DNA from: Bacteroidales bacterium
GTDB lineage: Bacteria > Bacteroidota > Bacteroidia > Bacteroidales > UBA932
Direction: 5' to 3'
Length of the DNA stretch: 5,961 nucleotides
Assembly (NCBI GenBank): GCA_017555925.1
Contig: JAFZFL010000230.1
Coordinates: forward strand, 1 to 5,961
The notes beneath the pieces were generated by a model, which saw nothing but the letters and a program-made list of their open reading frames with translations, ran no database searches and was not told where the DNA came from. Positions within the stretch are counted from its first letter, which is position 1; each line of letters starts with the position of its first letter. Shown piece after piece: positions 1-5,551 of this stretch. Made by a program: the position numbers and the translations under genes.

Positions 1-147
1 ATACTCCATATTGGCAAAATGACCACTCTCAAGAGAGTGCATATATCGCTCAGGCTCCTCTGTCAGTTCGGTGGCAGGGGCATAGCCAACAGCAACAAAT
101 CCCATATTTTGTGCATACCTCTTTATCTCTTCAAGTGCAATATTCAT
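1..147 (-). CDS. queG: Epoxyqueuosine reductase QueG, N-terminal 49 residues (cut by left edge)
   Basis: QueG is a cobalamin and 4Fe-4S dependent cytoplasmic enzyme that reduces epoxyqueuosine to queuosine at tRNA position 34, the last step of the pathway. Only the start is visible. The ATG is at 147-145 and the frame stays open to the window edge. The residues that match the family's N-terminal pattern are an amphipathic helix (about 3-15), then GFVAVGYAPA (16-25), an acidic TELTEEPERY stretch, and GHFANMEY (42-49), corresponding to the GYHGxMxYM motif of QueG. The cobalamin and iron-sulfur parts lie outside the window, so the catalytic features cannot be confirmed. A TAnnTTTG promoter box lies 23 bases upstream of the start, which supports this ATG. 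A TTG three codons upstream is in frame but less likely. The presence of tgt on the same strand in this window supports the call. The main alternative is another ferredoxin-type reductase with a similar N-terminus. Confidence 0.72.
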   Translation of the reverse strand, partial: MNIALEEIKRYAQNMGFVAVGYAPATELTEEPERYMHSLESGHFANMEY

Positions 148-169
148 AATGCCCAATGGTGATTCTCTG

Positions 170-177
170 CAAATTTA
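170..177 (-). promoter_or_regulatory. Putative -7 box of the queG promoter
   Basis: Read on the minus strand this is TAAATTTG, an exact match to the Bacteroidetes primary-sigma -7 consensus TAnnTTTG. It ends 23 bases before the queG ATG, which would give a leader of roughly 16-20 bases. No TTTG -33 element is visible at the expected spacing. The region is AT-rich, so a chance match is possible. Confidence 0.45.
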
Positions 178-539
178 ATGATTGTAATTGTAAGTTTGAT
201 TTTATTGATTAATTTTAATTCTAAGAAACAGTGTTATAAATCAACTGTAGAGGTTGATATGTACAGAGATGGCGAAAAAACAAGAGAGGTGATTCCATAT
301 ATTGCACAATGCGACCATATCAGATCTTTTGTATGACAAGCTTGACAAGAAAAGCAAAATAATCAACTATAATGCAATTCTGGCCATTTGTTATAAATGA
401 CAACAAAATGTATATGGCCGCAGGTGCCGACCGCCTCATTGAACTGGCAGAAAAATATAGCTCGCAAAGGATGAAAGAGATTGCGGTAGGTCTGAATGAA
501 GAGTGCAATCCGGTATTGGTGGTTGCAACGTTAAAATAA
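178..539 (+). pseudogene. Frameshifted remnant of a 6-bladed beta-propeller lipoprotein (C-terminal part)
   Basis: This is the only candidate gene in the 394-base gap. Three plus-strand frames carry pieces that read as one protein. Frame one is open 178-336 and ends in QCDHIRSFV. Frame two picks up at about 329 with LLYDKLDKKSKIINYNAILA and stops at 398-400. Frame three runs 372-539 (55 codons) with FWPFVINDNKMYMAAGADRL, a charged helix, then NPVLVVATLK and a TAA. From memory, the FWP motif, a hydrophobic strand, an acidic or charged helix and a terminal NPVL-x-LK are how the Bacteroidetes 6-bladed beta-propeller (DUF4934-like) lipoproteins end. Those proteins are usually 350-400 residues, whereas at most about 110 codons survive here, with two frameshifts and a short loss just before FWP. 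The first part (178-230) starts with a hydrophobic run that may be chance AT-rich coding. It ends 2 bases from the convergent stop of the dehydrogenase gene. I infer a decayed gene; expression is unlikely. Confidence 0.6.
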
Positions 540-541
540 TA

Positions 542-1504
542 TTAATACTCTCCTCTTGCCAGCTTCTCTCTGCAGGCGCGCAACATATCGTCAATCATCT
601 CATTAATGCCCCATTTAGGATTCCATCCCCACTCGGCGCGTGCGCAGGAGTCATCCATACAATCTGGCCAGGATGCTGAAATCTGATCTTTAACAGGGTC
701 AATATTATAATCTGCAGTAAACTCCGGAATACGTTTCTTTATCTCTGCAAAAAGCTCTTTTGGGGTAAAGCTCATTGAGGTAATGTTAAAGCTGTTTCTA
801 TGGATAAGTTTTGTAGGGTCTGCCTCCATAAGTTGTGTTGTAGCCTCCAATGCATCAGGCATATAAAGCATATCCATATATGTATTTTCAGGCACCTCGC
901 ATGTATACTTTCCTGTTTTTACAGCATGATAGAACACTTCAACTGCATAGTCTGTTGTTCCTCCACCAGGCATTGCACCATTTGAAATGATGCCCGGGAA
1001 TCTTACACTTCTGGTATCAACTCCAAATTTAGTGTAGTAGTAGTCGCTTAATAACTCTCCAGAAACTTTACAAACGCCATAAATTGTATTAGGTCTCATA
1101 ACAGTATCTTGTGGAGTCATGTGATGGGGAGTGTTCTCTCCGAAAGCACCAATGGAACTTGGAGTAAATACTGCACAATTATACTCTTTTGCAATGTTAA
1201 GCGAATTGAGAAGTGCGCCCATATTGATGTTCCATGCCAATTGCGGATTTTTTTCACCTGTTGCCGACAGCAATGCAACAAGATTGAATATTGCATCAAC
1301 TTTATACTCTTTTACAGCCTGGGCATAAGTCTCCGCATTAAGGGCATCCAAAGAGATTGCGATTGATTTCTCCTGAAGTTTGGCAACAATTTCAGGCCTC
1401 AAATCTGCGGCAATTACATTATCCTGACCATAATTTTTTTGAAGATGCGGAACAAGCTCTGTTCCAATCTGTCCGCCGGCTCCAACAACCAATATGCGTT
1501 TCAT
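542..1504 (-). CDS. tdh: L-threonine 3-dehydrogenase, short-chain (NAD-dependent epimerase-like) type
   Basis: This 320-residue cytoplasmic enzyme is predicted to oxidise L-threonine with NAD+ to 2-amino-3-ketobutyrate, which glycine C-acetyltransferase (Kbl) then splits to glycine and acetyl-CoA. It belongs to the extended short-chain dehydrogenase/epimerase superfamily, not the zinc-dependent Tdh of E. coli. Visible features are the Rossmann glycine motif GAGGQIG (8-14), an acidic residue at the end of strand 2 (D34) that favours NAD, the serine pair S116-S117 in TPSSIGAFG, and the catalytic YxxxK pair Y142 and K146 in IYGVCK. The C-terminal block SWPDCMDDSCARAEWGW (278-294) is what I recognise as specific to the threonine dehydrogenase branch rather than UDP-sugar epimerases. 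Length is normal for the family. No kbl gene lies nearby in the window. The gene sits 76 bases after the LD-carboxypeptidase stop and has a possible promoter in that spacer, so it may be transcribed on its own. Confidence 0.9.
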   Translation of the reverse strand: MKRILVVGAGGQIGTELVPHLQKNYGQDNVIAADLRPEIVAKLQEKSIAISLDALNAETYAQAVKEYKVDAIFNLVALLSATGEKNPQLAWNINMGALLNSLNIAKEYNCAVFTPSSIGAFGENTPHHMTPQDTVMRPNTIYGVCKVSGELLSDYYYTKFGVDTRSVRFPGIISNGAMPGGGTTDYAVEVFYHAVKTGKYTCEVPENTYMDMLYMPDALEATTQLMEADPTKLIHRNSFNITSMSFTPKELFAEIKKRIPEFTADYNIDPVKDQISASWPDCMDDSCARAEWGWNPKWGINEMIDDMLRACREKLARGEY

Positions 1505-1566
1505 AGTATAAATCAGTTAAAGTTATTTTGTATGGCGCTACATGTTCAGCGTATGCAACAATTATA

Positions 1567-1574
1567 CAAAATTA
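1567..1574 (-). promoter_or_regulatory. tdh: Putative -7 box of the tdh promoter
   Basis: On the minus strand this reads TAATTTTG, an exact TAnnTTTG match, in the 76-base spacer between the LD-carboxypeptidase stop and the tdh ATG. It would give a leader of roughly 56-60 bases. The -33 element would fall at the end of the upstream gene, and I do not see a clear TTTG at the right distance. Confidence 0.45.
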
Positions 1575-1580
1575 ATAAAA

Positions 1581-2585
1581 TTATTTGAATTCTATGCTTG
1601 CTCCCTCGCCATTTACGGTAATCTTTACTTCGCGTCCAAGATATTGTGCATAATTAGGGCGGCTATGGCCCGATGGGAATTTATATATTACCGGAATATC
1701 CAACTTGTCGGTATACATTTTAATAAGCTCGTATGCACTCAAATTCCAAGGATCTTCGTCGTCGGTCATCTTGGTGAAACTACCAACAAGCAGAGCCTTT
1801 ATCTTGCCAAGTTTTCCGCTCTTTTCAAGTTGCTGCATATATCGGTCAATATCGTTCAACCTCTCTCCAACCTCCTCAATGAAAAGAACAGTATTCTCAT
1901 CAACCTTCAAATCGTATGGTGTGCCAATTGATGCAGTAATGAGAGTCATATTTCCACCTTTAAGAATTCCCTCGGCCTCTCCAAATTTATTGAAGGGATG
2001 AGGAGCTATGGTGTATCCCTCTGTTTTGCCGTACAAGGCATTTTTTACAGTTATTAGTGTAGAATCCGGCCTCTCTCTCTTTGTGAGCCAATATGAACTC
2101 GGCATGCCTCCGTGAATGGATTGTATGCCATTGTTCGACAAAACATTATGGATGGTTGTTATATCACTGAAACCCACTATCCATTTAGGGTTGCGCCTGA
2201 TCTCCTCCATATCAAGATATTCGAGAGTTCGGATAGCACCATAACCGCCTCTATAAAATAGGATAGCTTTAAGATTAGGGTTTCTTACCATTCCCATAAA
2301 CTCCTCTGCACGCTCCTTGTCCGATACAGAGAAGGCTGCAAACTCATTTTTGAACAAATGTTCACCCAATCTTATCTTTACATCAAGTCCCTCTTCAACA
2401 ACCTTCAGCATTGAGTCAACTTTGGTTCTTCTTACAGCATTGATAGGAGAGGAGATAACCATTACACCAATACTGTCGCCAGGTTGCAGAAATGCAGGTT
2501 GTATGCTTCCCGACGGTGAACAGCTGCCAGTAAGAATGCAGAAAAGTATAATGGCAAGTAAAACCAATTTATTTGATATTTTCAT
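1581..2585 (-). CDS. LD-carboxypeptidase, peptidase family S66, predicted lipoprotein
   Basis: Family S66 enzymes (LdcA type) remove the terminal D-alanine from L,D-linked muropeptide tetrapeptides during peptidoglycan turnover; MccF-like members act on other amide substrates. The 334-residue protein shows the expected serine triad: nucleophile S140 in the elbow GFSDITT, E237 in LFIEEVGE, and H307 in PSGHSRPN. The spacings (97 and 167 residues) are close to those of Pseudomonas LdcA (Ser115, Glu217, His285). The GGYGAIR block (113-119) is also typical. Unlike classical cytoplasmic LdcA it begins with a lipoprotein signal: positively charged start, hydrophobic stretch 7-18, and LTGSC with the lipidated Cys at 22. 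No acidic residues follow the Cys, so the surface-export signal known in Bacteroidetes lipoproteins is missing and the periplasmic face is the likelier location. It lies 54 bases after the permease gene. True substrate cannot be read from sequence. Confidence 0.88.
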   Translation of the reverse strand: MKISNKLVLLAIILFCILTGSCSPSGSIQPAFLQPGDSIGVMVISSPINAVRRTKVDSMLKVVEEGLDVKIRLGEHLFKNEFAAFSVSDKERAEEFMGMVRNPNLKAILFYRGGYGAIRTLEYLDMEEIRRNPKWIVGFSDITTIHNVLSNNGIQSIHGGMPSSYWLTKRERPDSTLITVKNALYGKTEGYTIAPHPFNKFGEAEGILKGGNMTLITASIGTPYDLKVDENTVLFIEEVGERLNDIDRYMQQLEKSGKLGKIKALLVGSFTKMTDDEDPWNLSAYELIKMYTDKLDIPVIYKFPSGHSRPNYAQYLGREVKITVNGEGASIEFK

Positions 2586-2621
2586 ATCAGTTATCTTTAT
2601 TATATGTTATAAATAGAGTTA

Positions 2622-2638
2622 AAAACAGGTTCTGTTTT
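2622..2638 (-). terminator. Weak hairpin after the LptF/G permease stop
   Basis: A perfect 7-bp inverted repeat (AAAACAG / CTGTTTT) with a 3-base loop begins 2 bases past the permease stop codon on the minus strand; its 3' arm ends in four T followed by one more T and AA. This resembles a small intrinsic terminator or attenuator before the LD-carboxypeptidase gene. Only two of the seven pairs are G-C, so it would be weak, and partial read-through is plausible. Confidence 0.35.
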
Positions 2639-2639
2639 C

Positions 2640-3737
2640 CTATTTTGGAGCTATTCTGTAAAGCACGGCCGCAATGATTGCATACAGGAAGTTAGGAAGC
2701 CATAACGCTATTCCCGGAGGTAATGCTCCCGTATGTACAAACATTTGGCTGAAACGCATAAACAGGATGTATGAAAAACTGAGGGCAATACCAATACCTA
2801 TATTCATTCCAATACCTCCTCGTCTCTTCTTTGAAGAGAGTGAAACACCACTGAGAGTAAGTATGAATGCAGAGAAAGGCATGGCAAAGCGGGTATGCTT
2901 CTCTATAAGAGCATATTTTACCATCTGGTCGCCACGCATCTGCTGGGTATCTATCAGTTCATTAAGTTCTATGTAATCAAGAGTCTCCACCACATTCTTT
3001 TTGCGGTAGAAATCATCAATTGTAATCACAATGGTGGTATCAAGCGAACTGCCACTCTTTATAATCTCGGTATTGTTTATGAATTGTCGCCAGTGGTAAT
3101 TTGTAAGCTTCCAACAGCAATTCAACGTATCCCAGGCAGCTGTTTCTGCACTCAATTTAGAGACAAGATTGTGGTCTTCAATGGTCTCAAGGGTAAATTT
3201 ATATGCAGTGTTGTTCCATGTGCTGAATGACTCCACATACATAAAAGTTCCGGGAGAGATCTGGTAATGCATGTTGCGGTTGGTGTTCTCAAACTTCTTC
3301 TTTATGTACTTGTTCTCAAATCCAAGCCGCCCCTTATTGGCCGGGGGAATTACAAAAAGATTGAGAACCAGACTGAAAATGGCAATTGAGGCTGCGGATA
3401 TAAAGTACGGATACATGAGCCTCTTGAAGCTTATTCCTCCCGCAAGAATGGCCACTATCTCACTGTTGGCCGCCAGTTTTGAAGTAAAGAAGATAACCGT
3501 TATGAATACGAACAGAGGGCTGAACATATTCATAAAGTAGGGAATAAAATTAAGATAGTAGTTGAAGATAATCTCATTCAAAGGGGCCTCTTTATCAACA
3601 AAATCATCTATCTTTTCACTGATGTCAAAAATAATGACAATGCCTATAATCAATAACAACGCAAAAAAGAAGGTGCCAATAAACTTCTTTATTATATACC
3701 TGTCGAGAATTGTTATTTTAAAATTATAGTTGTTCAT
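2640..3737 (-). CDS. LptF/LptG-family permease (lipopolysaccharide export)
   Basis: This 365-residue inner-membrane protein belongs to the YjgP/YjgQ family. In the LptB2FG transporter two such permeases extract lipopolysaccharide from the inner membrane and pass it to the LptC/LptA bridge. The order of segments is diagnostic: an N-terminal amphipathic helix with LDRYIIKKFIGTF (11-23), membrane spans at about 18-38, 56-85 and 108-130, a periplasmic beta-rich domain at about 135-275, then three more spans at about 284-302, 309-327 and 342-361. The KKRRGGIGMNIGIGIALSF region (303-321) matches the conserved start of the fifth span, and the coupling-helix region NSEIVAILAGGIS (91-103) matches the contact to the ATPase. 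Whether it is LptF or LptG cannot be settled from this copy alone; no ATPase or partner permease is in the window. It follows tgt by 37 bases on the same strand, so the two are probably co-transcribed. Confidence 0.9.
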   Translation of the reverse strand: MNNYNFKITILDRYIIKKFIGTFFFALLLIIGIVIIFDISEKIDDFVDKEAPLNEIIFNYYLNFIPYFMNMFSPLFVFITVIFFTSKLAANSEIVAILAGGISFKRLMYPYFISAASIAIFSLVLNLFVIPPANKGRLGFENKYIKKKFENTNRNMHYQISPGTFMYVESFSTWNNTAYKFTLETIEDHNLVSKLSAETAAWDTLNCCWKLTNYHWRQFINNTEIIKSGSSLDTTIVITIDDFYRKKNVVETLDYIELNELIDTQQMRGDQMVKYALIEKHTRFAMPFSAFILTLSGVSLSSKKRRGGIGMNIGIGIALSFSYILFMRFSQMFVHTGALPPGIALWLPNFLYAIIAAVLYRIAPK

Positions 3738-3755
3738 CTCAATCTATCGTTATAG

Positions 3756-3773
3756 TTGTAAATGAATTTACAA
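3756..3773. repeat. Perfect 8-bp inverted repeat in the tgt-permease spacer
   Basis: TTGTAAAT and ATTTACAA flank a 2-base centre, beginning 1 base after the tgt stop codon (minus strand) and ending 18 bases before the permease ATG. All pairs but one per arm are A-T. It may form a weak mRNA hairpin or be a dyad binding site; a T-tract of the terminator kind is not present. Confidence 0.5.
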
Positions 3774-3774
3774 A

Positions 3775-4911
3775 TTATAGTTTGGTCTCCAGTTTTTTTA
3801 CTGCCGCATTCTTCCACTGGGTAAAATCACCGGCCTTTATATGTTCGCGTGCAACTCTTACAAGTTCGAGGTAGAAAGCAAGATTGTGTTCACTGGCTAT
3901 TTGGGCAGCAAGCATCTCTCCAGCTACAAACTGGTGTCTCAAGTATGCTTTGCTGTAGGTGTGGTCTACGAAAGATGTGCCAAGCGGGTCTATAGGTGAG
4001 TAGTCGTCGGCCCATTTTTTGTTCCTTATGTTTATCATACCCTCCCAGGTGAAGAGCATTCCGTTACGTCCGTTTCTTGTTGGCATAACACAGTCAAACA
4101 TGTCAACGCCGCGGGCTATTCCTTCAAGAATATTTGCCGGTGTGCCTACTCCCATAAGGTAGCGGGGTTTGTCTTTAGGTAAAATAGGATCTACGACCTC
4201 AAGCATTTCATACATTTTCTCTGTAGGTTCACCAACCGACAAACCTCCAATGGCATATCCATCCATGTCAAACTCCATTACATGCTCTGCAGCCATTCGT
4301 CTTAGGTCGGGATATACACAACCCTGGACTATTGGGAAATAGAACTGTCTGTAGCCATAAAGGGGTTCTGTCTCCCTGAATCTTTTTATGCCTCTTGCCA
4401 ACCATTTTTGGGTAAGTTTAAGTGATTTGAGAGCATAATTATGGTCGGCATCACCAGGGGTACACTCATCAAGAGCCATAATTATATCTGCTCCAATCAT
4501 ACGCTGAGTGTCTACGTTGTTTTCTGGAGTAAATATATGTTTTGAACCATCTATATGCGAACGGAAGGTGCATCCGTCTTCGGTAAGTTTGCGGTTCTCT
4601 GCAAGGGAGAAAACCTGAAATCCACCGCTGTCTGTAAGCATAGGTCTGTCCCAGGAGATGAATTTATGGAGTCCTCCGGCTCTGTTTATTATATCCAGAC
4701 CTGGTCTGAGGTAGAGGTGGTAGGTATTGCCCAGAATAATTTGGGCCTTTATGTCATCTTTAAGATCTTTGTGGTAAACGCCTTTTACTGAGCCAATTGT
4801 GCCAACCGGCATAAAAATCGGCGTTTCAATTGTGCCGTGATCTGTATGAAGTAATCCGCAACGTGCGGATGATTGGCTGTCCTGTGCCGTTTTTTCAAAA
4901 ATCATTCTCAT
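3775..4911 (-). CDS. tgt: tRNA-guanine transglycosylase (queuine/preQ1 tRNA-ribosyltransferase)
   Basis: Tgt exchanges guanine-34 of tRNAs with GUN anticodons for preQ1 (or queuine), the step that commits the base to queuosine. With the ATG at 4911 the protein has 378 residues, normal for the family. Visible motifs are ETPIFMPVGT (29-38), DSGGFQVFS with catalytic D94, MALDECTP with D149, the GGLSVGE loop (222-228), and MFDCVMPTRNGRNG with the presumed nucleophile D273. At the C-terminus the usual CxCxxC zinc cysteines are absent: the stretch reads IDPLGTSFVDHTYSKAYLRH, although H342, at the position of the histidine ligand, is kept. I believe this is common in Bacteroidetes Tgt, not a defect. 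The frame is open up to a TTG at 4932, but that codon overlaps the promoter box, so ATG 4911 (AGAGA 4 bases upstream) or ATG 4905 (376 residues) is preferred. It likely heads the transcript with the permease. Confidence 0.95.
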   Translation of the reverse strand: MRMIFEKTAQDSQSSARCGLLHTDHGTIETPIFMPVGTIGSVKGVYHKDLKDDIKAQIILGNTYHLYLRPGLDIINRAGGLHKFISWDRPMLTDSGGFQVFSLAENRKLTEDGCTFRSHIDGSKHIFTPENNVDTQRMIGADIIMALDECTPGDADHNYALKSLKLTQKWLARGIKRFRETEPLYGYRQFYFPIVQGCVYPDLRRMAAEHVMEFDMDGYAIGGLSVGEPTEKMYEMLEVVDPILPKDKPRYLMGVGTPANILEGIARGVDMFDCVMPTRNGRNGMLFTWEGMINIRNKKWADDYSPIDPLGTSFVDHTYSKAYLRHQFVAGEMLAAQIASEHNLAFYLELVRVAREHIKAGDFTQWKNAAVKKLETKL

Positions 4912-4929
4912 TTCTCTCACTATAGGCAA

Positions 4930-4937
4930 CAAAAGTA
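4930..4937 (-). promoter_or_regulatory. tgt: Putative -7 box of the tgt promoter
   Basis: The minus strand reads TACTTTTG, an exact TAnnTTTG match, ending 19 bases before the tgt ATG at 4911, which implies a leader of about 12-16 bases. It argues against the TTG start at 4932. It lies 14 bases from the oppositely oriented box of the DUF151 gene. No TTTG -33 element is seen. Confidence 0.55.
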
Positions 4938-4951
4938 ATAAAAAAATACTT

Positions 4952-4959
4952 TATATTTG
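4952..4959 (+). promoter_or_regulatory. Putative -7 box of the DUF151 gene promoter
   Basis: TATATTTG is an exact TAnnTTTG match ending 7 bases before the ATG at 4967. Transcription would start almost at that ATG, giving a leaderless message, or a leader of about 12-17 bases if translation begins at the in-frame ATG at 4979. No -33 TTTG is present at the expected distance. Confidence 0.5.
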
Positions 4960-4966
4960 TAATTTA

Positions 4967-5551
4967 ATGCATCGCAGAATGAGACGGGTACGTTTAGATA
5001 TTGGGGCGGTAGCTGCTTCTCCCGAAGAGGGTGGCAGTTTTACTTTCTTTTTGTACAGGGAGGGAATGGACAGGTGTCTGCCTGTTCCTCTTACTCCACC
5101 TCAGATGCACTCAATCCTTTCAAATTTCAAGCAACTTCCAGGCTCGTCAATATCAATGCAGTCGCTCTTTGCCGAGGTGTTGCAGCAGTATAGGATTGAA
5201 TTGCTGGAGGTTTCAATTGTCAGGTCAGAGGATGAGTCTGCTCAGGAGAACAACGGTTTTGTTTCTGAACTTCTTTTTTTTGATGGGGATAAGGAGATAA
5301 AGCAAGTGGCCGGTTTTGTGGATGGCATCATCCTTTCAAAGAGCTTCAGCTGTCCAATATATATATCGGAGGAGCTGTTGGAGAGGCATGCCAAGGGTAT
5401 AGATGTGCAGTCAAAGGATCTTCTCGACAAAGAGTCTCTGTTGAACAGGCTCAAGGAGGAGCTCCAGGAGGCAATAAACAATGAGGAGTATGAGCGTGCA
5501 TCAGAAATAAGCAAACGTATTGAATCTATAAAAAACAACAGGGATAAATGA
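4967..5551 (+). CDS. DUF151 'bifunctional nuclease' domain protein with C-terminal UVR-like motif
   Basis: The 194-residue soluble protein matches the bifunctional-nuclease (BFN, DUF151) family, for which DNase and RNase activity has been reported in a few members; its bacterial role is poorly defined. The BFN-like fold covers about 7-145: RVRLDIGAVAAS as first strand, a short loop, FTFFLYREG, CLPVPLTPPQMHSIL (37-51, usually LPIxIGxxEAxAI), the helix MQSLFAEVLQQYRIELLEVSIV (64-85), and a final CPIYISEELLERH block (129-141). The usual SDAxALALR segment is replaced by FVDGIILSKSF, so this is a divergent copy. Residues 162-189 form a charged helical pair resembling the UVR motif of UvrB/UvrC (LKEELQEAINNEEYERA). 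That motif mediates protein contacts and is found in other Bacteroidetes DUF151 proteins. The start may be ATG 4967 or ATG 4979 (MRRVRLD, 190 residues); the family's usual N-terminus fits the second well. Its stop overlaps the transporter start by four bases. Confidence 0.85.
   Translation: MHRRMRRVRLDIGAVAASPEEGGSFTFFLYREGMDRCLPVPLTPPQMHSILSNFKQLPGSSISMQSLFAEVLQQYRIELLEVSIVRSEDESAQENNGFVSELLFFDGDKEIKQVAGFVDGIILSKSFSCPIYISEELLERHAKGIDVQSKDLLDKESLLNRLKEELQEAINNEEYERASEISKRIESIKNNRDK

Noticed and set aside
191..198. Plus-strand TAAGTTTG box with AGAGG at 249-253 before ATG 259, suggesting a 25-codon peptide
   Set aside because: It lies inside the frameshifted remnant and such boxes arise by chance in AT-rich DNA; the peptide looks like a piece of the decayed gene.
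1109..1366. Plus-strand open frames opposite the dehydrogenase
   Set aside because: Cysteine-rich, low-complexity translations without family features, fully antisense to a well-supported gene.
1536..1551. Short hairpin in the possible tdh leader (CGCTG / TAGCG, 6-base loop)
   Set aside because: Only four standard pairs plus a G-U pair; too small to call a regulatory element or riboswitch without conservation data.
1542..2001. Plus-strand open frames opposite the end of the LD-carboxypeptidase gene
   Set aside because: They are the reverse complement of a conserved coding region and show no recognisable domain or ribosome site.
4912..4932. Longer Tgt starting at TTG 4932 (385 residues)
   Set aside because: The TTG overlaps the putative -7 box, the extra residues do not fit the family's N-terminus, and ATG codons at 4911 and 4905 give the usual length.
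5242..5538. Minus-strand 98-codon frame opposite the DUF151 gene
   Set aside because: Serine- and leucine-rich translation typical of an antisense shadow; the plus-strand protein has clear family features.
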